DNA of 64,000 nt from Sporosarcina sp. (GCA_026169375.1 JAPFCR010000035.1:240053-304052), one strand, 5' to 3'. Shown: positions 46,040-59,546, counted from the stretch's first letter. Translations and numbers: made by a program. The notes: generated by a model from the sequence alone, not told the origin.

Positions 46040-47740
46040 ATGGCATTTGATGGTTTATTTACAACAGCGATCGTTCACGAATTAAGTGTGTTAGAAGAAG
46101 GTCGCATCTCGAGAATCCACCAACCGAACGTACATGAAGTGGTTTTCACAATCCGTTCGAATAGGAAAAACTACCGATTATTAACGTCGATTCATCCTTC
46201 TTATTCACGGATTCATTTTACAGAAGAAGCAATTACAAATCCACCCGAGCCACCAATGTTTTGTATGGTGCTAAGAAAAAATTTAGAAGGTGGATTTATT
46301 ACATCTGTTAAACAACATGAAACAGATCGAATCATTATCATCTCCATTCGTGCTAAAAATGAAATTGGCGATGATATCGAACGAAAATTATACATCGAAA
46401 TTATGGGGAGACATAGTAACTTGATTCTCGTCGACCCGGAACGTGAGATGATTATCGACAGTTTAAAGCATTTACCCCCTTCCGTAAACAGTTATCGAAC
46501 TGTATTACCAGGGCGGCCGTATATCCCTGCACCACCGCAAGATAAAATCAATCCTTTCACAGTACCGGAAGAACAGTTCTTAACAATACTTCCTTCTATT
46601 GAAACAGGACGCGATTTTGTTCGGATTTTCTCAGGATTTTCTCCCATCAACGGAGAAGAACTTTTATATCGACTTCAAAATGCTAAAGATGAAGCACTTT
46701 ATGATCTATTCAAATCATTTCTAGCTTCATTTAATACGGATCATGTTCATCCTAATATTGCTGAAAAAGCTGGACGAACTGTATTCTCGGCAGCAGCTTT
46801 AACACATGCTGAAAAAGAATTTGCTGAATTTGATACACCTAGTGCGCTTCTTGATAAATTTTACTTCGAACGTGCAAAACGGGAAAGAGTGAAATCACAA
46901 GCTGCAGACCTTGAACGTTGGTTAAATAATGAAATTGCAAAGTTAAAAGCTAAAATGAAAAAACTTGAACGAGAAAAGAAGTCAGCAGGAAGATTAGATA
47001 CGTATCAATTGTACGGTGAACTTCTAACAGCAAGCAGCCACGCGATTGAACGAGGTGTGACAGAAGCGACTGTCGATAACTATTATGAGCAAGGAACTCA
47101 AATTACAATCCCACTCAATCCACAAAAAACAGCGATCGAAAATGCTCAGCATTATTTTTCAAGATATTCAAAAGCTAAAAACGCGTTAATCGCGATTGCA
47201 GAACAACTAGAAATCGCAAAAGAAGACATCGATTACTTTGAAATTTTAAAACAACAAGTCCTTCAAGCTTCGCCAGATGATATCGCAGAAATACGTGAAG
47301 AATTAAATGATTTGGGCTATATGAGGGCACGTGGGAGAAATAAGCGTAAGAAAAGTAAAAAACCAAAACCGGAAACGTACCATTCATCAACTGGTATTCA
47401 AATTTCCGTCGGTAAAAATAATAAGCAAAATGACTATTTAACATTTAGAATGGCTGCACGAAGTCATATTTGGCTACACACAAAAGATATGCCAGGTTCT
47501 CACGTCGTCATCCATAGTGACTCGCCTGATGAAGAAACATTGATTGAAGCCGCAATCTTAGCCGCATACTTTAGTAAAGGACGGGATTCTTCTTCTGTTC
47601 CCGTTGACTATACTGAAGTAAGGCAAGTCAAAAAACCAAACGGTGCAAAACCAGGTTTTGTGATTTACTTTGAACAAAAGACCCTCTTCGTTACGCCTGA
47701 AGAAGATACCGTTCGGAAATTATTCAGAAATCCTAAATAA
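46040..47740 (+). CDS. rqcH: Ribosome-associated quality control factor RqcH (YloA/FbpA)
   Basis: 566-aa NEMF/Rqc2 family protein that binds stalled 50S subunits and directs Ala-tail synthesis. The domains are NFACT-N (1-200) with the conserved Asp96-Arg97 needed for tRNA-Ala, HhH (about 205-270), a coiled coil (about 275-440) and NFACT-R (about 455-566; MAARSHIWLHTKDMPGSHVV). It was formerly annotated as a fibronectin-binding protein. GAGG lies 7 nt before the ATG. It diverges from gmk and converges on pyrE. Confidence 0.95.
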   Translation: MAFDGLFTTAIVHELSVLEEGRISRIHQPNVHEVVFTIRSNRKNYRLLTSIHPSYSRIHFTEEAITNPPEPPMFCMVLRKNLEGGFITSVKQHETDRIIIISIRAKNEIGDDIERKLYIEIMGRHSNLILVDPEREMIIDSLKHLPPSVNSYRTVLPGRPYIPAPPQDKINPFTVPEEQFLTILPSIETGRDFVRIFSGFSPINGEELLYRLQNAKDEALYDLFKSFLASFNTDHVHPNIAEKAGRTVFSAAALTHAEKEFAEFDTPSALLDKFYFERAKRERVKSQAADLERWLNNEIAKLKAKMKKLEREKKSAGRLDTYQLYGELLTASSHAIERGVTEATVDNYYEQGTQITIPLNPQKTAIENAQHYFSRYSKAKNALIAIAEQLEIAKEDIDYFEILKQQVLQASPDDIAEIREELNDLGYMRARGRNKRKKSKKPKPETYHSSTGIQISVGKNNKQNDYLTFRMAARSHIWLHTKDMPGSHVVIHSDSPDEETLIEAAILAAYFSKGRDSSSVPVDYTEVRQVKKPNGAKPGFVIYFEQKTLFVTPEEDTVRKLFRNPK

Positions 47741-47749
47741 GAAAATATT

Positions 47750-47784
47750 AAAAACGCCTTAGACAGTTAAGCTAAGGCGTTTTT
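47750..47784. terminator. Bidirectional terminator between rqcH and pyrE
   Basis: A perfect 13-bp stem (AAAAACGCCTTAG at 47750-47762 with 47772-47784) with T runs on both strands, lying between the convergent ends of rqcH and the pyr operon. Confidence 0.92.
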
Positions 47785-47790
47785 CACGTT

Positions 47791-48417
47791 TTATAGTAAC
47801 CCTTCTTTTAATTTCCCGTGCCAATCTTGTAGACCAGCAATTGCTTCTTCTTCAATTGCCCCTTCTTCTTTTGACGCTTCGATTAATGCACCAAAGTTTG
47901 TTAAGCTATGGTACGTCAAGTTTTCTACCGCGAAAGCTTCTTCCGCTTTTTTCAGTTCGTATGTAAAAATTGAAACGATTCCTGTTACTTCTACATCTTC
48001 ACTACGAAGTGCCGCAGCTGCATTTAAACTACTACCACCCGTTGAAATTAAATCTTCGATAATAATCGCTTTGTCGTCTTTTGAGATTTTTCCTTCAATT
48101 TGACGGCTACGCCCGTGACCTTTTGCAGATGAACGGATGTAAACCATTGGCAGCTCCAAAATGTCTGCTACCCATGCAGCGTGTGGAATCCCAGCTGTTG
48201 CTGTTCCTGCAATGACAGTTGTTTCAGAATAACGTGTACGAATAAGCTCAGCTAAACCTTCCGCGATTTCTTTACGGCCTTTAGGATCTGACATCGTTAA
48301 ACGATTATCACAATAAATAGGAGATTGAATACCTGATGCCCATGTAAACGGATCATTCGGACTTAATTCAACCGCGCCAACGCGAAGTAGTACTTTTGCA
48401 ATTTCTTTTTCACTCAT
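47791..48417 (-). CDS. pyrE: Orotate phosphoribosyltransferase
   Basis: Adds PRPP-derived ribose phosphate to orotate, giving OMP. The 208-aa protein has the PRPP-binding signature AIIIEDLISTGGSS (117-130) and GTATAGIPHAAW. The start lies inside the end of pyrF (8-nt overlap). It is the last gene of the operon, followed by the terminator at 47750-47784. Confidence 0.97.
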   Translation of the reverse strand: MSEKEIAKVLLRVGAVELSPNDPFTWASGIQSPIYCDNRLTMSDPKGRKEIAEGLAELIRTRYSETTVIAGTATAGIPHAAWVADILELPMVYIRSSAKGHGRSRQIEGKISKDDKAIIIEDLISTGGSSLNAAAALRSEDVEVTGIVSIFTYELKKAEEAFAVENLTYHSLTNFGALIEASKEEGAIEEEAIAGLQDWHGKLKEGLL

Positions 48418-49128
48418 TATTTTTCAATCCTTCCCATTGTGCATGAATCATTTTATAAGCTGCTACTGGGTCATTCGCTTTTGTAATCGCGCGCCCAACA
48501 ACGATATGTGTTGAACCTTCGAGACGTGCGACTTCTGGTGTTGCGATGCGCTTCTGGTCATCTGATTGACTATCTGCAAAACGAATCCCTGGTGTTACTT
48601 TTAAAAAGTCCTCTCCGCACACTTCACGGATCGCTTTCGCTTCATGAACTGAACAAACCACTCCGTCTAAATGTGATTTTTTTGCGAGCTGTGCATAATG
48701 CATTACTGATTCTTCCAGCGTTTTCTGGATTAACTGTTCTCGCTGCATTTGTGCTTCATCTGTTGATGTTAATTGCGTAACTGCGATAATCGAGGGTCTT
48801 TTTTTACCTGCTGATGTTCCTTTATCGAGCCCTTCTAGTGCTGCTTCCATCATCGGTTTGCCGCCTGCTGCATGAACATTCACTAAGTCAGCACCCTGGC
48901 CTGCAAGTACTTCCATCGCTAGCTTTACTGTATTTGGAATATCATGCAATTTCAAATCAAGAAATACATCATAGCCTTGAGCTTTCAATTTTTCTACAAT
49001 TGTAGGACCTTCTTTATAAAAAAGTTGCATCCCTACTTTTACGAATGCATCACCGTTAAAAGGTTCTAAAAATGTTAAAGCTTCTTCTGCACTATGAAAG
49101 TCAAGTGCAATAATCGGAGAGGTTCTCA

Positions 49129-49129
<1 letters not shown>
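48410..49129 (-). CDS. pyrF: Orotidine 5'-phosphate decarboxylase
   Basis: Decarboxylates OMP to UMP. The 239-aa TIM barrel has the catalytic Asp58, Lys60 and Asp63 in FLDLKLHDIPNTV, plus VTPGIRF and GRAITKANDP for phosphate binding. The start overlaps the pyrD stop. Confidence 0.97.
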
Positions 49130-50809
<1,680 letters not shown>

Positions 50810-50813
<4 letters not shown>

Positions 50814-53800
50814 ACTCGAACCTCCTGTTTACCCATAACTTCTGCGTTAAATGTCATCGACTCAATGACACGAAGCATTGCATTTGCCGTATCGAGTGAA
50901 GTTAAGCAAGGTACGCCGTTCTCAACTGTTTGACGACGAATACGGAAACCATCTCGTTCTGGTTGTTTTCCTTTCGTTAATGTATTAATGACGAGTTGCG
51001 CGCCGCCATTTTGTATCACATCGAGTAAAGTTGGCCCTTCTGAACCAATTTTACCAACCATATCTACACGAACGCCTGAATCTTCAAGTACTTTTGCCGT
51101 TCCTTCCGTTGCTAAAATACGGTAGCCGATATCGATAAAGCGTTTTGCAAGTTGAACAATTTCTTCTTTATCTTTATCCGATACAGTCATTAATACAGAG
51201 CCATATTCTTTAATTTCCATTCCTGCAGCGACGAGTCCTTTGTAAAGTGCTTTTTCTAATGTGGTGTCTTTCCCCATCACTTCCCCAGTTGACTTCATTT
51301 CTGGACCGAGTGTAATATCAACGCGGCCTAATTTCTCAAAAGAGAAGACAGGCACTTTAACGTAAACGCCTTCTGGTTCTTTCACAAGTCCTGTTGGATA
51401 ATCTTGTTCTACAAGTGACTGACCAAGCACTGCTTTTGTCGCAACATTAGCCATTGGCACATTCGTAATTTTACTTAAAAATGGTACCGTACGACTGGAA
51501 CGTGGATTCACTTCAATCACATATACTTCATCTTTAGAAATAACATATTGAATATTAAGTAAACCGACAATCTTTAATCCTCTTGCTAGTCTCGTTGTAT
51601 AATCCACAATTGTATCGACATGTTGTTGTGATAAATTTTGCGGTGGATAAACAGCAATCGAGTCTCCCGAGTGAACTCCTGCACGTTCAATATGTTCCAT
51701 AACGCCTGGTATTAGCACGTTTTCACCATCACTAATTGCATCTACTTCAATTTCTGTTCCTGTTAAATAACGGTCGATGAGTACTGGATGTTCCGGACTC
51801 GCTTCAACCGCATGTTCCATATAATAAATAAGTTCTTCTTCCTTATAAACAATCTCCATTGCACGTCCACCAAGTACATAAGAGGGTCTTACAAGTACTG
51901 GATAGCCAATTTCCTTTGCAATCGCAACTGCTTCTGGAACGGATACTGCTGTTTTTCCAAGTGGTTGTGGAATATCAATTTCTCGTAAGGCTTTTTCAAA
52001 TTTATTACGGTTTTCCGCACGATCAATATCTTCAAGCGTTGTTCCTAAAATTTTCACGCCTCGTTCTTCTAGTCCATCTGCTAGGTTAATTGCCGTTTGT
52101 CCACCAAACTGAACGATTACGCCTTCTGGTTGTTCAAGATCAATGATTTCCATCACATCTTCTAATGTCAGTGGTTCAAAATAGAGTTTATCTGAAATCG
52201 AGAAGTCTGTTGATACCGTTTCTGGGTTATTATTCACGATAATCGCTTCGTATCCAGCTTCTTGAATTGCCCAAACAGAGTGTACGGTTGCATAGTCGAA
52301 CTCAACACCTTGGCCAATACGAATTGGACCAGATCCTAATACAATGACACTCTTTTTATCCGTTCGAATCGATTCGTTTTCTTCTTCATATGTGCCGTAA
52401 AAGTAAGGTGTATCCGATTCATATTCACCAGCACACGTATCAACCTTTTTATACACAGGTACAATATTATGCTCTTTACGGAATTGGTACACGTCAAATT
52501 CTTTTCTATTCCAAAGTTTTGCAATTGCTACATCACTAAAGCCCATTCTTTTCGCTTCATATAAAACTTCTGCGTTCATCGGGGCATCTTTCACTTTTAT
52601 TTCAAGCTGAACAATTTTTTCGAATTTACGTAAGTAGAAGACGTTAATCATACTCCACTCATGTAATGTCTCGATTGGAATACCCCTTCTAAGTGCTTCA
52701 CCGATATAAAACAGTCGTTCATCTCCCGCTCGGCGAATTCGTTTTTCAATCCACTTAATATCCATTGATTCTCCGTCTTTTAACGACAAATCAAAAGAGC
52801 CAATTTCTAATGAACGTACAGCCTTTAAAATGGATTCTTCAAAGCTACGTCCAATTGCCATCACTTCCCCAGTCGCTTTCATTTGCGTACCGAGATTACG
52901 TTTTGCCGATTCAAACTTATCGAATGGCCAACGCGGAATTTTCGTCACAATATAATCTAATGTTGGTTCGAAGCATGCGTAAGTTGTCCCCGTTACAGGA
53001 TTTTTCATTTCATCTAATGTTAATCCTACCGCGATTTTCGCCGCTAATTTTGCAATCGGATAGCCTGTTGCTTTTGACGCTAGCGCAGATGAACGACTTA
53101 CTCTTGGATTCACTTCAATAATATAGTAGTCGAAACTATCTGGATCGAGTGCTAATTGAACATTACATCCGCCTTCAATACCAAGTTCGCGAATAATTTT
53201 CAGAGAAACATTACGTAGCATCTGGTATTCACGATCTGTTAATGTTTGACTCGGTGCTGTCACAATTGAGTCACCTGTGTGAATTCCGACTGCGTCGACG
53301 TTTTCAATGTTACAAACGACAATCGCATTGTCTTCACAATCTCGCATCACTTCATACTCAATTTCTTTAAAGCCAGCAATCGATTTTTCTAACAAGCATT
53401 GCGTTACTGGGCTCGCTTTTAATCCGTACGACACAATTTCTTCTAATTCTTGATCGTTGTTACAAATTCCCCCGCCCGTTCCACCTAATGTAAACGCCGG
53501 ACGAACGATAACAGGATACCCAATTTTTCCAACGAAGGTATAAGCTTCTTCTAATGTATGGATAATGTCACTTTCAGGTACAGGTTCGCCAAGTTCATTC
53601 ATTAATGTTCTAAATAAATCACGGTCTTCTGCTTGGTGAATTGCGTCTAATTTTGTTCCAAGTATTTCGACATTTAACTCATCTAAAATGCCCGACTCAT
53701 GAAGTTCTATCGCCATATTTAGTCCTGTTTGTCCACCGAGTGTCGCGAGGAGTGCATCTGGACGTTCTTTACGAATAATTCGACTCACAAACTCAAGTGT

Positions 53801-54007
53801 AATAGGTTCAATATAAACTTTATCCGCAATTTCTGTATCTGTCATAATCGTTGCAGGGTTCGAGTTAATTAAAATAACACGGTAACCCTCTTCTTTTAAT
53901 GAAAGACATGCTTGCGTTCCTGCATAGTCAAATTCTGCAGCTTGTCCAATTACAATCGGGCCTGATCCAATCACCAAAATAGTTTCAATATCTGTACGTT
54001 TAGGCAT
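50810..54007 (-). CDS. carB: Carbamoyl-phosphate synthase, large subunit
   Basis: Synthesises carbamoyl phosphate from bicarbonate, ATP and ammonia. The 1065-aa protein has two ATP-grasp halves ([13 protein letters not shown] and [19 protein letters not shown] mark their starts) and a C-terminal MGS-like allosteric domain (from about 935). Both halves keep the ATP-binding motifs (e.g. [20 protein letters not shown] and the matching second copy). The start has AAAGGAG and overlaps carA by 8 nt. It looks fully functional, in contrast to its glutaminase partner. Confidence 0.97.
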
Positions 54008-55103
54008 TAGCTTGCTCCTTTCGGTTGTGTGCATTCATCAGCTTCATAAAGCGGTCAAACAAATGATTTGCATCTTCTGGTCCAGGCGATGCTTCTGGAT
54101 AAAATTGAACAGAAAAAGCTGGTTCTTTTGTACTTTCTAGACCTTCAATTGACTTGTCATTCAATGCAATATGCGTCACTTGTAAAGGCGTCCCTTCAAG
54201 GGATTTTTCACAAACTGTATAACCATGGTTTTGTGCTGTTAATTCTGTGCGATTTGTTTTTAAATCTTTTACTGGAATATTGCTTCCGCGGTGACCTGAT
54301 GGTAATTTGATTGTCTTTGCACCATAGCTCATTGCAAGTAACTGATGACCTAAACCGATTCCAAAGATGGGTGCTTTTCCGTGTAATGCTTGAATGGTTT
54401 CAACTGCTTCTTCTACATGAACCGGATTTCCAGGGCCATTCGTTAACACAATGCCATCTGGGAATAATGAAATAATCTCATCTGCTGGCGTGTGATATGG
54501 AACGACAATGACATCACAGTCACGATTATTTAACTCTCTTAAAATACCGTGCTTCATCCCATAATCAATGACAACGACTCTTTCTCCGCGTCCTGGGCTT
54601 GGGTAAGGACGTTTTGTTGATACTTGCGCTACTAAATCTATTGGAAATTCCGTATTCTTTACTGTTTTAACTTCTTTTTCCACATTTGTAATTTGTTCTT
54701 CAGCTGCTGTTAGTTTTCCTTTTAATGGACCTTTTTCACGAAGCAATCTCGTTAACTTACGCGTATCGATTCCTTCAATTCCAGGGATGTTTTTTAACGT
54801 TAACCATTCTCTTAATGTCATATCACTTCTAAAGTTAGAAGGTTCATCTTCCAATTCGCGTACAACAATTCCATTTAGTGCAGAGTCAATGGATTCAAAA
54901 TCATCTCGGTTGATGCCGTAAGCACCTACTAATGGGTATGTCATGACAATAATTTGTCCACAGTTTGATGGATTGGAAATCGCTTCTTGGTAACCTGTCA
55001 TCCCTGTTGTATAAACTGTTTCACCGACAGATTCCTCATCTGATCCGAAAGCATATCCTTCAAAAGTTGTTCCATCTTCTAAAATGAGCATTCTTTTTTT
55101 CAT
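54000..55103 (-). CDS. carA: Carbamoyl-phosphate synthase small subunit, catalytic residues lost
   Basis: Normally the class I glutaminase that feeds ammonia to CarB. The 367-aa protein has the complete N-terminal CPSase domain and GATase fold, including [25 protein letters not shown] and [17 protein letters not shown]. The nucleophile Cys of FGICLGHQ is Gly250 here (FGIGLGHQ, codon GGT at 54354-54356). The catalytic His of VQYHPEA is Tyr335 (VQFYPEA, codon TAT at 54099-54101). Glu337 is kept. The frame is intact. The subunit should be unable to hydrolyse glutamine, so the enzyme would use free ammonia. It could still stabilise CarB. Confidence 0.95.
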   Translation of the reverse strand: MKKRMLILEDGTTFEGYAFGSDEESVGETVYTTGMTGYQEAISNPSNCGQIIVMTYPLVGAYGINRDDFESIDSALNGIVVRELEDEPSNFRSDMTLREWLTLKNIPGIEGIDTRKLTRLLREKGPLKGKLTAAEEQITNVEKEVKTVKNTEFPIDLVAQVSTKRPYPSPGRGERVVVIDYGMKHGILRELNNRDCDVIVVPYHTPADEIISLFPDGIVLTNGPGNPVHVEEAVETIQALHGKAPIFGIGLGHQLLAMSYGAKTIKLPSGHRGSNIPVKDLKTNRTELTAQNHGYTVCEKSLEGTPLQVTHIALNDKSIEGLESTKEPAFSVQFYPEASPGPEDANHLFDRFMKLMNAHNRKEQANA

Positions 55104-56380
55104 TATTGTTCATCCTCCCAAACAATCTCTCCACCGTAAATTGTTTTCACTGGCCATCCCGCACATGTCCAACCGTCAAATGGTGTATTTTTACCTTTCG
55201 ATACAAATGTCGTACGGTCAATTTCTTGCTCTTTATTCAAATCGATTAACACAAGATCCGCTTCTTCACCAACGGCTAACGTGCCAAATGGTAGATTAAA
55301 AACTTCAGCCGGTTTTTTCGTCATCCAGTCGATCAGTTGTTGCATCGTCCATTTTCCTGTTTTAACGAAGTTCGTATATAGAAGAGGAAATGCTGTTTCA
55401 AGTCCTGTAATGCCAAACGGTGCTTTTTTCACTCCTACCTCTTTCTCTTCAGCTGTATGTGGTGCATGGTCTGTTGCGATAAAGTCTAATGTCCCGTCAA
55501 GTAATCCTTCACGTAAAGCCTCTAAATCTTCTTCTCCACGTAAAGGTGGATTCATCTTCCAGTCTGCATCATCACCTGGAATATTATTTTCTGATAATAA
55601 TAAGTGGTGTGGACTTACTTCCCCTGTCACATGGATTCCTGCCCTTTTCGCATCCCGAATGGCACGGACAGATTCTTTCGTACTCACATGACAGACGTGG
55701 TAATGTGCGCCTGCTGCTTCAGCGAGTAAAATGTCTCTTGCAATATGTACTGATTCACAAATAGAAGGAATTCCTGGTAATCCTAATTCTTTATTACGTT
55801 TACCTTCATGTAATGCTCCGCCGTAAATAAGTGAATTATCTTCACAGTGTGCAACGATTGGCATATTAATATTAGCAGCATCTTGCATTGCTTCGTACAT
55901 CATTGCTGCTTCCTGAATTCCTACCCCATCATCTGTAAAAGCGAAAGCACCATGCTCTTTTAATTCTTCTAGATTTGTACGTTCTTTTCCTACTAATCGA
56001 GTTGTGATAGAAGCGTATGGCAAAACGCGAATCTTCGCATTTTTTTCGATTAATTGATTAACATGTTGTAAATTCTCTTTCGAATCTGGTACTGGGCGCG
56101 TATTTGGCATTGCACAGATTGTTGTGTATCCACCTTTTGCTGCCGCCAATGTCCCTGTTTCAATTGTTTCTTTATGTTCGCCACCTGGTTCACGTAAATG
56201 GACGTGGACATCTATGAATCCTGGTGATAGAAATAAACCTTCACCTATAATTGTCTCCGCATCATTTACTGGAAGACTTTCTCCAATCACCGCAATTTTA
56301 TTTCCTTCGATACGAACATCCTTTATAATGATCTTTCCTGCTTCATTTAACAATTGAACTGATTGAATAAGTTTTGTCAT
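55103..56380 (-). CDS. pyrC: Dihydroorotase
   Basis: Cyclises carbamoyl aspartate to dihydroorotate. The 425-aa class I enzyme has the metal ligands His59 and His61 in [10 protein letters not shown], then [17 protein letters not shown] and ATDHAPH. GGGAGG precedes the ATG at 56378-56380, directly after the pyrB stop. The stop overlaps the carA start (TAATG). Confidence 0.97.
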   Translation of the reverse strand: MTKLIQSVQLLNEAGKIIIKDVRIEGNKIAVIGESLPVNDAETIIGEGLFLSPGFIDVHVHLREPGGEHKETIETGTLAAAKGGYTTICAMPNTRPVPDSKENLQHVNQLIEKNAKIRVLPYASITTRLVGKERTNLEELKEHGAFAFTDDGVGIQEAAMMYEAMQDAANINMPIVAHCEDNSLIYGGALHEGKRNKELGLPGIPSICESVHIARDILLAEAAGAHYHVCHVSTKESVRAIRDAKRAGIHVTGEVSPHHLLLSENNIPGDDADWKMNPPLRGEEDLEALREGLLDGTLDFIATDHAPHTAEEKEVGVKKAPFGITGLETAFPLLYTNFVKTGKWTMQQLIDWMTKKPAEVFNLPFGTLAVGEEADLVLIDLNKEQEIDRTTFVSKGKNTPFDGWTCAGWPVKTIYGGEIVWEDEQ

Positions 56381-56381
56381 G

Positions 56382-57260
56382 TTAATTCCTCCCATTTAAT
56401 ATCGCTTCCAATATTGCCATTCGAACGTAAACACCATTCTCCATTTGATTGAAGATTCTTGATTTTCTGCATTCTATAAGGTCCTCATCAATTTCTACCC
56501 CTCGATTGAATGGTGCAGGGTGCATGATAATCGCATTCTCTTTCATCTTTTTTGCTCGCTCAACCGTAAGCCCATATTGATCGTGATAAGCTTCCTTTGT
56601 AAAGGTTAACTTTCCATCATGTCTTTCATGTTGAACACGAAGCAACATGACAACATCACTTTGTAACATCTCCACATTCCACTCATGAACAGCTTCAAAA
56701 TTACCTTTCCATTCTTTCGGACAGAGAAAAGTAACATGCGCACCAAGTCTCGTCAGTGTATCTGCATTTGACTTTGCAACTCGACTATGCGCAATATCTC
56801 CTGCAATCACGATGTTAAGTCCTTCAAACGTTCCAAACTCTTCTCGGATTGTAAACAAGTCTAATAGAGACTGCGTTGGATGTTGGCCTGAACCATCCCC
56901 CCCGTTAATAATCGAAACACTAGTTCTCCCGATTAACTCCTCATAATACCCTTCATCAGAATGGCGAATGACGAGTGCATCTACTCCGATTGCTTCGAAG
57001 GTCTTAACTGTATCATATAAGGTTTCTCCTTTTAATGCACTAGAGAAACCTGATTCAAAAGGAATAACATCTAAACCAAGCTTTCGTTCCGCAACTTCAA
57101 AACTCATCTTTGTTCTAGTACTTGGTTCAAAAAATAAGTTACTGACAATATATTTCCCGGGCAATTCTCTTGAACCATATTTACTGAAATTTTCAGCACG
57201 GTCTAATAATGAGAATATTTCTTCTGTTGAAAGTTTTTTTGTGGATAGAAAATGCTCCAT
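56382..57260 (-). CDS. pyrB: Aspartate carbamoyltransferase catalytic chain
   Basis: Condenses carbamoyl phosphate with aspartate. The 292-aa protein has the carbamoyl-phosphate loop FFEPSTRT (43-50), [12 protein letters not shown] and MHPAPFNRG. There is no pyrI regulatory gene, as usual in Bacillales. The start at 57260 has GGAAGGGG upstream. Only 35 bp separate it from pyrP, with no attenuator. Confidence 0.97.
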   Translation of the reverse strand: MEHFLSTKKLSTEEIFSLLDRAENFSKYGSRELPGKYIVSNLFFEPSTRTKMSFEVAERKLGLDVIPFESGFSSALKGETLYDTVKTFEAIGVDALVIRHSDEGYYEELIGRTSVSIINGGDGSGQHPTQSLLDLFTIREEFGTFEGLNIVIAGDIAHSRVAKSNADTLTRLGAHVTFLCPKEWKGNFEAVHEWNVEMLQSDVVMLLRVQHERHDGKLTFTKEAYHDQYGLTVERAKKMKENAIIMHPAPFNRGVEIDEDLIECRKSRIFNQMENGVYVRMAILEAILNGRN

Positions 57261-57295
57261 GTGGATCCCCTTCCTACTATGCAAGGTATGTTTTT

Positions 57296-58582
57296 TTATT
57301 CATTTAGATCGGTCAATTTCTTTTCAGATTTCCCTGGTAAAATTAAATTCAGTACTACACCAACAATTGCAGCTAGAGCCATTCCTTCAATTGCGAAGGT
57401 TTCTGTAAATTGAATAGTTGCGCCACCAATTCCAATGACGAGTACAACAGATGCAATGACTAAATTTCGCTGATTGCCAAAGTCTATATTGTGATCGACG
57501 AACATTCTAAGACCTGATGATGCAATAATTCCAAAGAGTAAAATCGATATTCCACCAAGAACCGCCGATGGAATCGTTGCAATAATTGCCATTACTTTCC
57601 CAAAAAATGAGAAGACGATTGCAAATAGCGCAGCACCCATAATGACATATACACTGTAAACGCGGGTAATTGCGAGTACACCTATATTCTCTCCGTAAGT
57701 TGTTTTCGGAGGTCCTCCAACTAGTCCACTAATGAGTGTTCCAATTCCATCTCCGAGTAAAGAACGGTTTAACCCTGGATTTTGAATATAATTACGATCT
57801 ACAATCCGTCCAAGCACTAGTTGATGCCCAATATGTTCTGAAATTGTAACGATTGCAATTGGTATCATAACGATTAGCAAAGTTGGTGTTACAACAAACT
57901 CATAATGAATCCCTGGCAGTAGGAGCTCTGGAAACTCAAACCATTTTGCTTCTTTCACTGCGGTAAAATCTAATATACCAATCATCGCTGAGTAAATATA
58001 ACCAACGATAATTCCGATTAAAATCGGCATTAAACTAATGACACCTCTAAAGAACATGATACAAATAATCGCTGAGATGAGCGTCACAAGTGCAGCTGAG
58101 AAATGTAATAAACTGTAAACTGACTCTCCATTAACTTCGATTGTACTTGCCATCCCGACTGCTGTCGGTGCTAACGCAAGTCCGATCACCATAATGACGG
58201 GCGCTACAACAATTGGCGGTAAAATTTTCATAATCCATTCAGAACCTGTCTTCCAAATGACAAGCGAAACAATTGCATACACAAGTGCTACGAACATACT
58301 ACCGATCATCGCACTGCCGATTCCTCCCGTCGTCGTCGCAATTTGTATCGGGATAATAAAAGCGAAAGAAGAACCTAGGTAAGCTGGCACTTGAAATCGC
58401 GTAATAACGATAAAAATGAGTGTTGCAATTCCACTCGTGAGTAGTGCAATTGCAGGGCTTAACCCGACAAGTTGTGGAACTAAAATTGTTGCGCCAAACA
58501 TCGCAAACATATGTTGCATACTAAGTATTAACCACCTACCGGGTGTTGGCTTTTCATGAACATCTAAAACTTTTCCATTCAT
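57296..58582 (-). CDS. pyrP: Uracil permease
   Basis: 428-aa uracil:proton symporter of the nucleobase/cation symporter-2 family, with about 12-14 transmembrane segments. Typical motifs are LSMQHMFAMFGATILVPQL near the N-terminus and the substrate motif region GGPPKTTYGENIG. GAGGAG lies 10 nt before the ATG. It takes up uracil for salvage and is co-regulated with de novo synthesis through PyrR. Confidence 0.96.
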   Translation of the reverse strand: MNGKVLDVHEKPTPGRWLILSMQHMFAMFGATILVPQLVGLSPAIALLTSGIATLIFIVITRFQVPAYLGSSFAFIIPIQIATTTGGIGSAMIGSMFVALVYAIVSLVIWKTGSEWIMKILPPIVVAPVIMVIGLALAPTAVGMASTIEVNGESVYSLLHFSAALVTLISAIICIMFFRGVISLMPILIGIIVGYIYSAMIGILDFTAVKEAKWFEFPELLLPGIHYEFVVTPTLLIVMIPIAIVTISEHIGHQLVLGRIVDRNYIQNPGLNRSLLGDGIGTLISGLVGGPPKTTYGENIGVLAITRVYSVYVIMGAALFAIVFSFFGKVMAIIATIPSAVLGGISILLFGIIASSGLRMFVDHNIDFGNQRNLVIASVVLVIGIGGATIQFTETFAIEGMALAAIVGVVLNLILPGKSEKKLTDLNE

Positions 58583-58607
58583 TCTAAAACATCTCCTCTA
58601 TATTTCG

Positions 58608-59162
<555 letters not shown>

Positions 59163-59172
59163 TTATTCACGT

Positions 59173-59203
59173 AAAAAAACCCCCTACCAGTTCAGGTAGG
59201 AGG
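59173..59203 (-). terminator. pyr leader attenuator terminator
   Basis: A 9-bp stem with one G-T pair (CCTCCTACC / GGTAGGGGG; 59180-59188 with 59195-59203) followed by seven T, about 20 nt before pyrR. It lies ~195 nt downstream of the main PyrR-binding motif. Confidence 0.88.
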
Positions 59204-59312
59204 TATACTTGCAGAAAATTTGTACAATCAGCCATACTTCGACATAGATGCTTCCAGATTTCCTCAAATCAGCTTGAAAGCGATTGTTGAAAATCCGTAC
59301 GATTCGCCGAAG

Positions 59313-59357
59313 ACTTTACTTAAATAAACAGACTCATTTGCTGTTTTAAGTTAAAGT
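59313..59357 (-). other. Extra hairpin in the pyr leader
   Basis: Long stem ACTTTAACTTAAAACAG with its near-perfect complement (59313-59331 with 59341-59357, one or two bulges), between the PyrR-binding region and the terminator. It enlarges the usual anti-antiterminator/antiterminator/terminator layout. Its role is unknown. Confidence 0.5.
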
Positions 59358-59397
59358 AGACATAAAAATGCCTTTGTACATTCCGTGCAACCTTCCC

Positions 59398-59411
59398 AGC
59401 CTCTCTGGACT
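59398..59411 (-). promoter_or_regulatory. PyrR-binding loop in the pyr leader
   Basis: AGTCCAGAGAGGCT on the minus strand, a full match to the known PyrR-binding consensus ARUCCNGNGAGGYU, flanked by ACCTT / AAGGT arms and CAG / CTG. With UMP-bound PyrR it should favour termination at 59173-59203. Confidence 0.85.
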
Positions 59412-59472
59412 GATTTTAAAGGTATCGCTTATTGAATTTTATTACTTTCTTTTTAAAGTAACAGCGGCTCGC

Positions 59473-59486
59473 AATCTCACAGGATT
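59473..59486 (-). promoter_or_regulatory. Second PyrR-box-like motif near the transcript 5' end
   Basis: AATCCTGTGAGATT on the minus strand resembles the PyrR-binding consensus except for A in place of a G near its 3' end. It lies 30 nt after the expected transcription start, within ACAGC / GCTGT arms. It is either a second binding site or a coincidence. Confidence 0.4.
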
Positions 59487-59516
59487 TCGAATGGCTGTAT
59501 TTCATTCATTGAACGT

Positions 59517-59546
59517 AGTATACAATGATTACTTTCTATTTGTCAA
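59517..59546 (-). promoter_or_regulatory. SigA promoter of the pyr operon
   Basis: Perfect TTGACA (59541-59546) and TATACT (59517-59522, 5 of 6) with an 18-nt spacer on the minus strand. The -35 box lies inside the last codons of rluD. It drives a leader of about 360 nt; with the attenuator this explains the 385-bp gap before pyrR. Confidence 0.8.

Noticed and set aside
55281..55691. 136-codon open frame on the plus strand
   Set aside because: It is fully antisense to pyrC, has no ribosome binding site and its sequence follows from pyrC codon structure.
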